The notes under the pieces were generated by a model. It had not been told where the DNA came from. It saw nothing but the letters and a program-made list of their open reading frames with translations, and ran no database searches. The translations under genes and the position numbers were made by a program. From assembly GCA_036365515.1 (NCBI GenBank), contig CM070875.1, positions 101,539,128 through 101,603,127 on the forward strand: a stretch of 64,000 nucleotides of DNA, read 5' to 3'. The DNA is from Torymus aiolomorphi. Taxonomy: Eukaryota; Arthropoda; Insecta; Hymenoptera; Torymidae. Below, piece by piece: positions 22,383 through 35,910 of this stretch. Each line of letters starts with the position of its first letter. Within the stretch, counting starts at the first letter, position 1.

Positions 22383-23754
22383 TAAAATTTAAAATTAAAA
22401 GTATGTAGCAAATAAAAATGATGCGCGCGTAAATCTTGCTAGTAATGTAAACTGTAAAGAAGGTAAAAGTGATTTACAAATATAATTCTTTATACACATA
22501 GTTTTTAATTTTTGTGCTTTGTCTTTGATTTCCAAGATATACTTTAAGGGAATCCCAAGATCGAACTCTGGATATGGCTACATATAACCGACCGTGATTA
22601 AAAACATCTCTTCGAAGATCAATAATGATATTATTAAAGGTTTGACCTTGTGATTTATTAATTGTCATTGCAAACGCTAATTTGACAGCAAATTGTCTTC
22701 TTTTAAATGAAAAAGGATATTCATTTTCACAATAGAAAGTAATGCGATTTATGAAAACTATAGTTCCAGCTTTATCGCCACTTAAAATTTTACATTTTAA
22801 TAAGTGGTTCGAAAAATCTAGGATTCGTAATCTTGTGCCGTTACATAAACCTTCATTGATACTTATATTTCTAATAAGCATCACAATACAATGTTTTCTT
22901 AGACGTAGTTCATAAGGAGGTAAACTGGATGGATTGAAGGAATTTAAATATTCTGGTAACAGAACTTCACCTAATTCGCCATTATTGCAATTATCAGTGC
23001 TGTCTATACCAGTATATATATGTTTACTCGTTATATCTAATAAGTTTGTAACTTGTTTGTTAATTTCATCGACATCAATATTTCGAGCTAACAATATAGC
23101 ACATTTACTCATATCTTCATAACGTTTTTCTTCAATTAATTTACCAAATAAATTGTAAGCTATATGACTATTTGCTTCGAGAATGCAGTGTTCGGGGCAT
23201 GTTGTCATGCATATCATTCAAGGTTCCATCGCCAACTTCCAATAAATATTTTTCAAAATTAATTTCATTAGGCAATACTCTCATATTAGTAGTAAGAGTG
23301 AATTTGTTAAATAATTTCCATAATTCACTGTGTTTAATGCAAAGATTTTGCGTTTCAGATCGAGTACCTCTAATTTTAATCGGAATAAGTTGTCTAAAAT
23401 TGCCACGTAATATAATTATTTTTTCCTCAAATGGTACATTATTATTCATGATATGCTGCAATGTTCTGTTTGCTATTTCTAAAGCATATATTGGAGCCAT
23501 TGGTGCTTCATCCCAGATAAAAACGTCAGTTTCTTTAAGAGTAAGGCCATCTTTTGATTGCGCTTTAATGTTTGACGATGAATCGTGATACAAAGAAACT
23601 GGGATGCCGAATGTTTTGTGTACTGTCTTTTCGTGCGGGAGTAATGTTGCAGCAATTCCAATAAATAACATTGAATATACTTTGATGTTTTTTGATGATA
23701 ACACATTATAAAGAGTAGTATAAATAAAAGTTTTTCCAGATCCTCCTGGTCCAT

Positions 23755-23756
<2 letters not shown>

Positions 23757-23792
<36 letters not shown>
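23757..23792. repeat. (TA)n tract at left edge of helicase insertion
   Basis: About 17 TA units directly adjoin the codons preceding the helicase Walker A motif on the minus strand. Confidence 0.95.
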
Positions 23793-25048
<1,256 letters not shown>

Positions 25049-25249
25049 TATTGCTATCATGGTTATTAATATCAACTGCATGAAGCACTGTATCTACTAT
25101 TTCTTTTTGTTCATCATTCAATTTCATATATTGCTGCTGACCAATTTCTGCAATACGTTGTAAAGGTAATAATTCATTATTAGTATCGCACGATTGAATT
25201 ACCAAATTGAATACACAAGCAAAAAATATTTTTTTCTTCTGTTTCAATT

Positions 25250-26375
25250 ACATTAATTAAACAATAAAGTATTCTTAACAAATTATAATAATTAATTAAC
25301 ATAATCAAGCAAATTTTTACCAATTTAATCATGACCACTATTTTATATTCTACTAACAATCTACTAACAAATTGACAGTATATTATGTATTCTATTTCTT
25401 TATCTTTTATTCTATATAAAATATGTAAATAACTAAAGAAGTAACAACAGTAGATCAAGTACTAAAAATATACTACTTTCATTGTATTAACAAATAGAAA
25501 TGGACGTAGAATTTGAACTATGAACGTATAATTTGGTAAAAAAAGAATTAAAATCAATGAAAAATTATGTACACATTCTGCTCTTGAAATTAGCTTGCAC
25601 AGATGTTTTCTTCAAAAATTTCAATAATCGAGATATTCTATTATCTAAGCACGTTTATCAGAAATATTTTTAATTTTTGTTTTCCAAGTAAAAATTAAAA
25701 GCATTGAGTGAGAGCAGTTTAGCAGTTGTCGAAAGCCAATGTCTAAAATCTTTTAATAGCCTTCCTTGTAATATTATTATAATTGAATCTGCAACATAAA
25801 TGACAATATTAAGGCTTTTGTAGATGTGTAATATAATAATATAAGAATACATTTAAAAAACAGTAGTTAGTAACAATATCAAAACGCATAATAATGTAAC
25901 AAAACCTCTGTTTGTATAATAATATTGGTAATATAAGAATTAGTATTAGAATTAGAATAAATAAAAAAAACCTCTTACACTCGTTTTTCTTGAAGTTGTC
26001 CTGTTCAGATGTGTTTATTTGTATACAAAACTTTGTATACAAAATAGCTTTACTTGGTTCTTCAAGTAGGCGTATGAGAAATGAGCATGACTTGAAATTT
26101 GGTTTTCGATAACCAAAAAGTATTAAAATTTTATCTCTAGTTAACAATGGAGGACTATGAATACTGTTCTAATTACAGTTAAATTGCTGACCTCCAAATT
26201 TTGGTATCGTAGAAATAAACTAAAATAAATACACTCCAATAAAAAATTCGTTTCAATAAACAATATTGGATAATTTGCGGATGTTAAAAAGTAAAATAAA
26301 TGTTAAATTCCTAATATATCAATATTAATTGTATAGCTATAATTATCTCGGTGATAATTGAACGTGCGTACTATT
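25250..26375. other. AT-rich stretch with no recognisable gene
   Basis: Beyond the helicase piece the minus-strand frame degrades. I see no further Helitron Rep motif, no other protein family and no clear repeat. Confidence 0.5.
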
Positions 26376-26550
26376 CGCTATGGTAAGCGACTCAGGCGTC
26401 CTCTCAATCTGTAATAGCGGGCAAAGCTAGAAACCTGGAGTACCCCCCATATATATAGATATACGCATATGCGTAGTGAAAGTGGCTCTCAGAGCTTCTA
26501 AACTTGCCCGCTATTGCCTGCTGAGAGGGCCCTCGTCGCTTACCATAGCG
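26376..26550. mobile_element. MITE-like inverted-repeat element, 175 bp
   Basis: The left end CGCTATGGTAAGCGAC and the right end GTCGCTTACCATAGCG are exact complements. The arms continue for about 48 bp with TAATAGCGGGCAA opposite TTGCCCGCTATTG. The loop includes TATATAGATATACGCATATGCG. It is GC-richer than the flanks. No certain target-site duplication. Confidence 0.85.
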
Positions 26551-29420
26551 CATTATGCAGTAAGGTGCTAAGCTAATAATGAATAAACTGAAATAAACAT
26601 GTTTTTAAAATTCCATCATTTAATTTTGTATTTTTATTGAATGGGCTCATGCGAAAAGGGTCCTTAAATATGCTGGAATATGCTTTTTGCATAAGCCGAT
26701 TCAATTATATAATTATTTAAATTTAGTAATAAATTTTCTCGTAAAATAAATAAAAAGTAAAAAAATATAGTGTTTATATATATTCAATATTCTATACAAA
26801 TCAAACTATTTTTTTATATTTATGTGCAATTTTTTAACTTACCTTCATTTAAATGGTCTATATATAGCTTGCACAGATTGAGTCTAACAAATTAGAACAA
26901 TTATTCATTCTTTATACTTTATAATGTAAATAAATTACAGTTGACATCAATAAATTGAATTTATTATACAAAAAACACAATTCAATTACAAACATAGAAA
27001 TAGCAGAAGTAATTTAACAAAAATTTAGTAGGTAGTAAGTGATCATATCGCATAATTACAATATTTTAAAATTTTGTTTGCGCTTACTTCACAATCCAAT
27101 ATTATTAAACAAAATTTTTTTGATCATCTTACAAAAAGTAATGATAATCATCATAAACAAAATTAATTAGTAATATAATCTTTCAGAAATTCAATTATTA
27201 ATGAATATTTAACCCTAATTTAATAATACCTAATACATCACATATTTCTATGCAGTTTAAACCTTATATTATATTTATAAAAATATGTGTCCATTAACAA
27301 TTGAATAACAATTATATAATTATTATTGTTGCAGTATTATAACAATATTGAACGTTTTGTATCTTCTTATCTTAAACACATTACAACAATGTTTTGCAGT
27401 TTTCATTGCTAATCACAGAATTGCATTATAACTTAGCATTTTTACTATTTTATAAAATTAACTCAAAAAAATTGTAATTATCAATGAACATCCATAGCTA
27501 TCATCAGCTTTTATTCTATTCTATATAATAAATAATACATCACATTGTCATCATAATAATAATAATTTATGTTCATTGATAATTGCAATACACATTACCA
27601 TGTAACTTGTTACGTGACGGATTTTTAATTCAAGTTGAATTGAAATCTATTAAAATATGTTCACGAAAGTTCCGCAATTCAATTTTTAAAAACGTATATT
27701 AGTGGGGCATATTTCGACATCATAATGTTGAAACATGCTTCGTTCATTCAACTTGTGTAGGAATCCGTCGCGTAGCATACCTGCAGCGCGCGTTGGGTAG
27801 TGGCGTGAGGCGCGAAAAGTGCAAGCGCTGTCAAAAGATCACTAGAGAAAGAGAGAGAGAGAGGAAACCGCCCGGGTAGTCGAAAGTGCGAGACGACGTG
27901 GTTTCGGTCGTCGCAGGAAATTAGTACGTAGCGAGAATTAGAAGTGATCGGTACTCCTCAAAACTATAGTCAAGATATCCACACATATACAGATATACCT
28001 TAATAACTCAAACGCACAGTTATAAATTTATAAGTTTTAACACAAATTTTTAATTATTATTGCACCTTGTACTCGGACTTTACATTTTTCCACTTTCTCG
28101 AGGACCTCAATCACTGCACACAACCTTTATCTGCTGGATACCAAGGATAAGAGGGACACGTTGACAGCTAAACATAGAGACCCAATATATCTATTCTGTA
28201 AGCTTTGAACATTTATCATATTTGATGTGTATGCGGGTAGTAGAGTTGTTTTCTTGCTATAAGAATATAATAATTAATTCGATTCAAATATGAAAATCAT
28301 ATAATTAAGATAGATTTTGAAATAAGAAAAGTGTTATGATAGTTATAAAAATACATACACGTACATTTATTCACAATTATATAAAATTTACATTATACTT
28401 ATTGTAAGGTTTATACTTACATATGTTACCAATTTTTGTCGTGGAGTAGAATTAATTTCAATAATTTCGAATAAACCTTAACTGATATAAATACCCTATG
28501 CAAAGGCGTAGTGGCCCTGGATAGAAAAGCACAATAATTAAATTATAGGTTGATAATAATAATAATAATAGATTTTATTACTTAAAATTTTAAAAGTATC
28601 AGAAGGTTAGATATATTTTTACTCGGTAACAATTGTAGGTTAAATGGAAAGACATTAGTCATTGATACATACACGGTTAAGAAGTGTCGCTTGATTAAAT
28701 CTACGTTGATTTCTCTCTCTTTCTCTGGTGCGACTCTAGTTTGTACGATCCGAAGATGATTCATAGGTCCTTGCTATAATTCATTTACATCAATTATTTA
28801 TTCATATAATTTAATTTGAATACTAATTAAGCTAAGCGCATGAATTATAAAAGATCTATTATGTTACTTGAATTATCATTAAGTTGCATTGTTAAGTTAT
28901 TTATCTAAATTGGATCTTTATATACAAGGTAGCGATAATTTAAGATAAATCAGTGCATAATCTTAGATTATATTCTTTACTTGATTGTATGGTTGATAAA
29001 AATTATAATCCATCGTTGTAAATTAAAATAAGGAAGCGACAAAAGGGGGATAACCCAAGGAATATATATAAATACGCATACCAATAGTGATAAACATTTG
29101 AAAAGCCCATTCATGCGAATACACACCTGTATATGCCTCTATAGAATAGTTAAAGGAGCATAGATAATTATATAGCTATCGATTCGATTTGACATTAAAC
29201 CGGAGTACATATGCATTCATATCTGGCTTGGAATCCAGTCCCACGAACAATCACTCAGCCGTGGCAGACAAACATCTTACTGAAAATCTGAAGAAGAAGC
29301 CTGGTTGCGTAATCATATAGAAATACACGTCGTTGGTTTAGTCCATGTACAGCTTGGAAACACTGTAAAAGAGGAAACCATCACAAAGTATCTTATCCTG
29401 TCGACAAGTAAAGTCAACAT
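26551..29420. other. Unannotated AT-rich region with one GC-rich patch
   Basis: No protein family or RNA gene recognised. A GC-rich patch at about 27,760-27,960 (with GAGAGAGAG and CCGCCCGGG) stands out from AT-rich flanks and could be a promoter or element terminus. An AAT microsatellite lies at 28,554-28,570. A 60-aa minus frame at 28,764-28,582 has no family resemblance. Confidence 0.45.
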
Positions 29421-29421
29421 T

Positions 29422-29423
<2 letters not shown>

Positions 29424-29461
<38 letters not shown>

Positions 29462-29705
29462 ACCTATAAACGTTATTTCTGGTAATCTACAGGGTCCTAT
29501 AGTTTATCTCTTCAGAGTTCCCTATATAAGCGCGTGACTAAAGAAATAATATCCCTGGGGTGTGGGACTAATACCACGTCCCGGAAATAACAGTTGCAGA
29601 CACAGATTTTCCGGGACGTCCCGGAAAAAACAGCGCGTCCCGGAAATAACAGCGATGTACAGTGTAAACGTCCCGGAACGAACCGTTGCAGATAAATATA
29701 TGTGT
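29424..29705 (-). mobile_element. Structured word element C (word TGTTATTTCCGGGACG)
   Basis: Read on the minus strand, words lie at 29,685-29,669 (diverged), 29,652-29,636, 29,633-29,607 (palindrome TTTTCCGGGACGTCCCGGAAAA region) and 29,593-29,577. Then comes a 26-nt linker with CCCCAGGG, the core ATTATTTCTTTAGTCA at 29,550-29,535, and ATAGGGAACTCT. The inverted word CCAGAAATAACG is at 29,482-29,471. A (TA)n tract (29,424-29,458) closes the distal side. The linker length is identical to element B although the word is unrelated. Confidence 0.8.
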
Positions 29706-30740
29706 ACAAGTGATTAGAATTAGCTGGAAATATATACAGGTAAATGCATGAAAAGAATACTTGTCTGATAGTCAATAAATCCTTGAAAGAACTGTACTAT
29801 ATACAGTCTCTCCTCCGCTGCTGTTATACATCAAGACGCGACTCTCTGACTCTTCGCCGGACGCCATTGGGTATATAGAAAAGACAGATGCATATGTGCT
29901 GTATTGATAAGGTCACTCTACAACGCAACGCTCAACATAGTATAGATTCGCGATTATTCCTACGACAATCTTAAGTGCATAAATCCAGTTGTGTATGAGC
30001 ATGAGGTGTATAATTGTTTATAACTATTAAAGTGGAATAAGGAACAACCTATCGGGGATTTGTTAATCGGATCTATTTATAGTAGAAAGGATTATTAAAA
30101 TTGAAATAAGAAAATTATATTTAAAGACGGGATAATATAATTAAATTAAATTAGTTAATGATCTATATATATATATATATATATATATTTTTTAATAACA
30201 AATAATCAAGTATTTCTTAATAATATTATAACTAATAAACTAAATTAGTGTGACTCTACTTATCGTTCGTGTTTCAATAAGGTATCATTAAGCCTAGTTG
30301 TTATAAACCCTTATTCCCAATAATCCTTTCAATATATACATATTTAGTCAGTTAAGTTAATTAGATTGAGGCGTCGCTATATCCGTATGGAAGGATATAG
30401 GGGACAAATGTAAAAAGAGAGTTCTCATTTTTAGCAGGAATGAAAAGAAAATATTCCTGAGGTCGGCGTCCAAAATTTTATTCTTGCCCGTAAGATCCTA
30501 ACGGATTGTCACGTGACACAACTCTTGTAAATTCGAAAATATTTAAATTTACTAAAACTTACAACATCTATAACTGAGAAAGTTACATTGTAAAAACCAG
30601 TCTGTTTTATTTTTATAATAAAAATTTAAGATTATTTTCAAACCTTTTAATAAAAAAACGAATAGAGATAAATAATGAACTTAAATCATAAATAAATAAT
30701 TTGCAAATGCAAAGATATAAAAAAAACTAGGAGTTCAAGA
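29706..30740. other. Unannotated AT-rich region
   Basis: No gene recognised. It contains a (TA)n run at 30,163-30,188 and a patch at about 29,805-29,880 that is GC-richer and LTR-like in texture, without a partner copy in this window. Confidence 0.45.
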
Positions 30741-30748
30741 GAAAAGTT

Positions 30749-30877
30749 TAGGCAGGAGGTAATTTCCTTTTTGGAGTTTTGTTTCCTTTAAATACTTTTT
30801 CTAGTGATAGAGAATCAAGTTCTGTTTGGACACGTACTCCACTCACATCTTTGCATGTTATAGTAAGCGGCTCATCT
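30749..30877 (-). other. Possible terminal exon of an unknown gene
   Basis: On the minus strand a pyrimidine-rich acceptor (TTTTTATGTTTTCAG) precedes an open segment that begins at 30,877. It reads DEPLTITCKDVSGVRV, continues to KRKLPPA and then a stop. The codon texture is protein-like and it ends in a basic stretch. I do not recognise a family, and no upstream exon is identifiable in the flanking 1 kb. It could be part of a host gene or an element gene, or chance. Confidence 0.3.
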
Positions 30878-31235
30878 GAAAACATAAAAATGGCATGTAA
30901 AATATTAGAGGGGGTACTACAGTTAAAATTTTGTTTTTTTTTTTGATTCACCTAAAAAATGTAAATTTTGATCAGTAATAATTTTTTTTATATATATTCT
31001 ACTAATATAGTTTATTTTTTATGAAATAGGCCCTACCAGAGGTCTGTGAACACCAATTTGATCCAAAGATATTGAGATTTTGAAATTTTTACCCTGTGTA
31101 ACCTACAGGCTGAACCATTTTATATTTTTTAATGGGATATGGGCCAAAATCTTTGATTTTTATATCTCCTTTGACTGAAGCTATTCGCATCCCTTAATTA
31201 TTCCAATTAATATTTTTGACTTATTTTTTCAGTTA

Positions 31236-31534
31236 TTTAAAATTTTTTTATTTTTTATCCGATCTTAACGAAATAAAGCTTATTTTGTTCGTTAAGAAAT
31301 TTCAGGACGAGTATCGGTGGGAAAATTTATTATACGAGTTACCAGTACGGCGCAATATCAAATTGTTTAAGAAAAGTAAGTCAAGTTTTAGAGTGTTTAA
31401 GATGAACAAATTGATGTTGCGCCGTACTGGTAACTCGTATCATAAATTTTCCCATCGATCCTCCCCCTGAAATTTCTTAACGAACAAAACAAGCTTTATT
31501 TCGTTAAGATCGGATAAAAAATAAAAAAATTTAA
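31236..31534. mobile_element. Foldback/MITE hairpin of about 300 bp
   Basis: The arms of about 130 bp are reverse complements with few mismatches. The left arm has TTTATCCGATCTTAACG..., CGTTAAGAAATTTCAGG and CGAGTTACCAGTACGGCGC; the right arm has the complements in reverse order. The central spacer (about 31,372-31,400) is short. The high arm identity suggests a young or structurally maintained element. Confidence 0.9.
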
Positions 31535-31719
31535 AGAACTTATTGAAGTTTTTGTCTTTAATTGTAACAATAGCATAGTGACTGTTGCCTGAATTTATCT
31601 GAAAACAATTGTCTTATGTTCCTTCTAGTATATGTATATTTGTTACATATACTTACTCTTGAATTATCAAATTAATAAAACATTAATTGAAAATATAAAA
31701 ACTAAAACTGATATTTCGA

Positions 31720-31932
31720 TCCGCAGAACATCCTTAATCAACCGAAAGGTTATGAAGACGGAACAAATAGAATTTATAAATTATCGAAAGCATGGTATGG
31801 ATTGGGAGAAAATCCTAGAGACTGGTATGAATGCTTTGATGAGTATGTTATCAAATTAGGTATCAAAAGAAGTAATGTAGAATTATTTCTGTATGTTTTT
31901 GAAAAGAATGAAGATATAATTTATTTAATGTG
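31720..31932 (+). pseudogene. Ty1/copia reverse transcriptase fragment
   Basis: The frame from 31,739 reads QPKGYEDGTNRIYKLSKAWYGL, whose QP.GYED and KL.KA.YGL signatures are typical of Ty1/copia RT, then PRDWYECFDEYVIKLGI and NEDIIYLM. It stops abruptly where TGTGACGAG begins at 31,930. The same last ten codons reappear at 38,770-38,798 before the same repeat. Only about 70 codons survive. Confidence 0.82.
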
Positions 31933-32100
31933 ACGAGAAAAGCGTCGGAATTGGCGAATTCCTCGTAGGGCACAGTTGACTCTCTCTGCCAAGGCCGTCG
32001 CTCTCGCACACGTACAATGTAGCCCAGTCTACAAATGCTTGTGCTTGCTCTAAGGTGCGACGACGGCAACACGGTGAGCCGCGAACCGGAGCAATTCGCA
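31930..32100 (+). repeat. LTR-like repeat copy 1 (TGTGACGAG...)
   Basis: About 165 bp match 38,797-38,955 in direct orientation (GAATTCCTCGTA, TTGACTCTCT, CAAATGCTTGTGCTTG shared). It starts with TG and directly precedes Ty3/gypsy pol, consistent with an LTR or LTR fragment. The shared copia-derived flank upstream means the repeat boundary is not a simple LTR edge. Confidence 0.6.
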
Positions 32101-32189
32101 GATCAGCGATTTTGAGAGAGAGCGCGTCACGTGCTTAGTTGAGAGTATCGTGCCGTTGCCTTCCTCGACGCTCGGTCACACCGACTTGA

Positions 32190-34115
32190 CCACGCATATC
32201 ATTGAGGTACAGGGTGCACGACCGGTGAGATACGGGCCAAGGCGTATGTCACCCAAGATGTTGGAAATTGCACAGGGATAAGTGCGAAAATGCTGGTGGA
32301 AGGAGTGATCGAGCCGTCTACGAATGAATGGTGTAGCGCGCCGGTATTGTGAAGAAGTCGAACGGGGGTCACCGGTTCTGCATTTACTTTCGCGACAGAA
32401 TAAGGTCACGCGACTCGATGCATACCCAATGCCGAGTGTCGATTCAATTTTGAATAGATTGCGCGATGCGCGTTATATCAGCAAAATTGATTTGAGAGAG
32501 GTGTATTTTCAAGTGCTGCTCGATGAGGAGAGCTGAAAATACACGGCATTTGTAGTGCAAGAGTCCGGGCTTTGGCAGTTTAAGCGTCTCGCGTTTGGCT
32601 TGAGTAACGATCGCACGACGTCTTCGCATCTAGTTGATTCGTTTTCCGGATCTGAATTAAAGCCTCACGTATTCGGATACGTGGATGACGTAATTGTAAT
32701 TACAAAAACTTTTGAAGAGCACTTGCAGTGGCTCGAGTTTGTGTTGCGGATAATAGCCGGGGATTGGCTATCAGCATCGAAAAGTCGTAGTTCTGCTGTT
32801 CGCAGGTTGCGTATCTGTTTTTTTTGCTGCGTAGCGAGGGTTTGCGGCTAAATCTGGATTGCGTCGAGCCGATACTTGTTTATTCCGCGCCGAATAACAT
32901 AAGGCGATTACGTAGATTTTTAAGTATGGTTAGGTGGTATTCGCGTTTTATAGAGCGGGAGAGCGTGATTAAAGTAACCCTCACCAAACTGCTAGGGAAA
33001 AAGCAGGACTGACTTTGGGAAAAGGAGGAGCAGCATGCGTTTAACCGGTTGAAGGCGACTTTAACAACTGCGCCAATTCTCGTGAGGCCAGATTTCAGCC
33101 GCACCTTCATCGTTCAAGCAGATGCGAGCTCACACGCGATCGGCGTGGTATTAATACAAGATTTTTCCGACGGGGAGCATCCGATTACCTATGCAAGTCG
33201 CGTTTTGGATCTGGCTGAGGCAAATTACACGGTGACCGAAAAAGAATGTCTCGAGTTACTGCCCGCTATAAAGAAATTTAGACCATATCTCGAAGGGCAT
33301 CGATTCGTCGCGATAACTGATCATAGTGCGCTGACGTGGCTGCGAAATAAAAAGGAGCCGACGGGGAGACTCGCGCGCTGGGTAATGGAGATACAGCAGT
33401 GTGACTTTGATATAGTGCACAAGAAGGGTGCACTGAATCATGTTCCGGATGCACCCTCAAAGGAATTTGAGGCTGATTGCGAGTTCGCGAGTTTCTCCTC
33501 AGTTTCGGACCCATGGTACGCGAAGCGAATCGAGGATATACGCAAGAGAACGGGCAAATTTGTGAGTTAACTGGTTGAGGACGGTCTTCTCTGTAAGTAT
33601 ACACAGATCGACTGCTCAACCCAGTTACAAATAGAGAGGAATTCTGAAGACTGGTGGTCCCAGTAAATCATCGTGAGCGTGGGCTGAATGACGCACATAG
33701 AGAGGCGTCTTCGGGACATTTCGGGATCGCGAAGATGTATGACCGTGTGGCATGCGAGAACTATTGGCCCGAGGTGTGGTACGACGTGTATGACTTTGTA
33801 GTTGTGGCGAATGCCAGCACTATAAGTCAGTCCAGTCCGCACCTAAAGTGCTGATGGAAAAGCGTGTAGTTGAGAGGCCCTGGGTGGTCGTCGCGGCCGA
33901 TATAATGGAACTGCCACGGAGTAAAAATCAATATAAATACTTTCTCGTTTTCCAAGCCCTTTTTACGAGCTGGATCGAGCTAAAGCTGCTTCGTTCGGCG
34001 GACGCGAAGGCCGTCGCAGGGGCATTAGAGGAGTTGGTGTTGTTCCGATGGGAGCCGCCGGATTACTTTCTGATTGATAACACAGGTCCACAAATTAAAA
34101 AAAGAATGACGCGAA
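32190..34115 (+). pseudogene. Ty3/gypsy pol pseudogene (RT, RNase H, integrase)
   Basis: Order as in Ty3/gypsy. The RT lead is EVQGARPVRY...LVEGVIEPS (32,200). The RT has DAYPMPSVDSILNRL, SKIDLREVYFQ (motif A) and FGYVDDVIVI (catalytic YVDD, about 32,680). The tether follows near 33,010. RNase H (33,049-33,470) has QADASSHAIGVVL, EKECLELL, TDHSALTWL and VPDAPSKE (normally DALSR). The integrase has the HREASSGHFGIAK zinc lead (33,690) and an AADIMELPRS...FLIDNTGPQ core (33,890-34,090), with the first Asp visible and the second in LIDN. Stops or frame breaks occur near 32,280, 32,340, 32,536, 32,850, 33,012 and 33,568. Gag and protease are missing. Confidence 0.88.
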
Positions 34116-34224
34116 CAATCTCACCTATACTATATGTATTTGGGGTTGCTGAATACGAATCCGTTGAGGTTTTTGCTCCAGCATGTCAGGATTTTCCGTC
34201 ATTTGCAAAAAACGGTTAAAAATC

Positions 34225-34525
34225 GATTAGTGGGATATGTGGAATTAGGGTCTGTATGTTTGAGTTTGTTGGTTTGTGGTTTTGTTGGCTTTGGATATAT
34301 GGGCCTCGGGATTTTATGGGTTTAGATTTTGTGGGCCTGGGATTAGTGAGCTTGAGGTTTGAGGGTTTAGGTGTTGTGCGATATAGGGTGTTTTGTGGTC
34401 TTGGGATTTGTGGAATTAGTATTTGTAGGTTTGGGATTGCAGGTTTGGGTTTTGAAAGCCTGGAATATGTGAGCCTGGGTTTTTTGCGCTTGGGATATGT
34501 GGGCTTGGGGTATGTCAGCTCAGGG
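34225..34525 (+). repeat. Degenerate 15-bp G/T-rich minisatellite
   Basis: About 20 units of a 15-bp motif near GGATATGTGGGCTTG, with heavy variation (GATTTTATGGGTTTA, GGATTAGTGAGCTTG). Word shape and period resemble the clean 15-bp array at 57.8-58.2 kb, in opposite orientation. Frames across it (Gly/Leu/Phe-rich) are artefacts. Confidence 0.75.
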
Positions 34526-35109
34526 TAGATAGATAGATAGATCGATATTTATTTATTGTGTGATGAACACGAGAGAGAGAGAGAAGTGTACCAATATATT
34601 ATTATATATTGTATATAATAAATACAAAGTATATACAAAATAAAATCGCCAAAAAAAAAATCAAATGTAAAACAATGATATCACAAATCAAATACTTATA
34701 AAATATGATATCACAGTCAAAATAATACTAATGTTATCGGTAGTGATATCACAGCCGCAGAGTGAGATCACAGTCAGGTTATACGAAAATACTGAAAACA
34801 GTATGCCAATTACAGTGGTGAAATACAGTAATAAAAACACAATAATACGAGTAAAAGCATTTTAAAATACCTATCAGTCGAAAATACTAACTTTAACTTT
34901 AACTTAACTTTAACTTTAACTGATGCATGCTTCTCATATATTCATTCATTTAGTCATACTTAAAAATTACAGTCAAATTACTAAACTACGATTACAGGAC
35001 AGAACAAATAAATAGTGTAAATGGGACAACACAAGAATATACATGTAGCTATCCCATTAGGAGAGACTTATTCTAGATCAGATAAGTGCCTCTTTACTGC
35101 ACGCTTGAA

Positions 35110-35450
35110 TCAATTGAGAGACGGTAGATTTCGAATCCCAGTTGATTGGGAATTCCATAAATGCGCTCCTCGCACCTGGAATGATTTAACTGCGTACGAT
35201 TTGCGCATCAGAGGGAGCTCAAGCTCTGTTATCACTCCTCTTACATTAGCCTTGGGCACATATCTAGTAAAGCGACCTACTAGACAGTGCGAAACATTCA
35301 TACGCACGATTTTATACATCAGTACAGCCATAAAGTAGTGTCTCTTCGAATCGGTCCGTAGCCAGCCCAATGAGATTCTGTGAAGAATGATGTGATCATC
35401 CCTCCTAAGTCCCACTACATACCTCACACCTGAATTCTGCAACACCTGCA
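35110..35450 (-). pseudogene. LINE RT C-terminal domain (3' of insertion)
   Basis: It reads VLQNSGVRYVVGLRRDDH, then a conserved LGWL..DSKR.YF segment, SYAVKSFQVRGAHLWNSQ (family form LWNSLP) and a terminal NLPSL. This is the thumb/C-terminal region of Jockey/CR1-like RTs. It continues the palm region at 37,427-38,629 across the TIR insertion at TGCA. Confidence 0.8.
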
Positions 35451-35599
35451 CACACCCAGCCTGAATCCAACTTAACACATATGAAAATGGTGATGCATAG
35501 GGCTTGCGTGGATCGATTAAGTATGTCAAATAAATAAAAAATCCATCGAAATGAAAATCCTAGCTGATCCTTTTCTTGAGTTATGAGTGATTAACAAAA

Positions 35600-35632
<33 letters not shown>

Positions 35633-35637
35633 TCATG

Positions 35638-35639
<2 letters not shown>

Positions 35640-35678
<39 letters not shown>

Positions 35679-35910
35679 TTTGCATCCTTTGAGGATTCTA
35701 TTCAGAAGCATACTTTGAGGATTTTTCGGCACTTTGAGGATTTATCCTCAAAGTGCCAAGGTATGAAACGGTACTTTTGAGGATCTATATTAGTACCTTC
35801 TACCCAGAGAGGGGATTATTTCTTTAGTCAAGCGCGCAAGACTCTGGCGAAAGAAACTCCAGATCCTCAAAGTTACGGGTATGAATTTTATATATATATA
35901 TATATATATA
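35640..35910 (+). mobile_element. Structured word element D (word ACTTTGAGGAT)
   Basis: Words lie at 35,686-35,696, 35,712-35,722, 35,730-35,755 (palindrome CACTTTGAGGAT plus ATCCTCAAAGTG) and 35,773-35,784. A 30-nt linker with ATTAGTACC and ACCCAG follows. The core ATTATTTCTTTAGTCA is at 35,815-35,830, then AGCGCGC, and the inverted word ATCCTCAAAGT is at 35,863-35,873. (TA)n tracts flank both sides (35,648-35,676 and 35,890-35,910). Architecture is the same as B and C; the word is the same as A. Confidence 0.8.

Noticed and set aside
26376..26550. miRNA precursor
   Set aside because: Arms of about 48 bp with terminal exact complementarity and GC content unlike the flanks fit a MITE better. 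No small-RNA evidence available.
34256..34528. 90-codon Gly/Leu/Phe frame
   Set aside because: Product of the degenerate 15-bp minisatellite.
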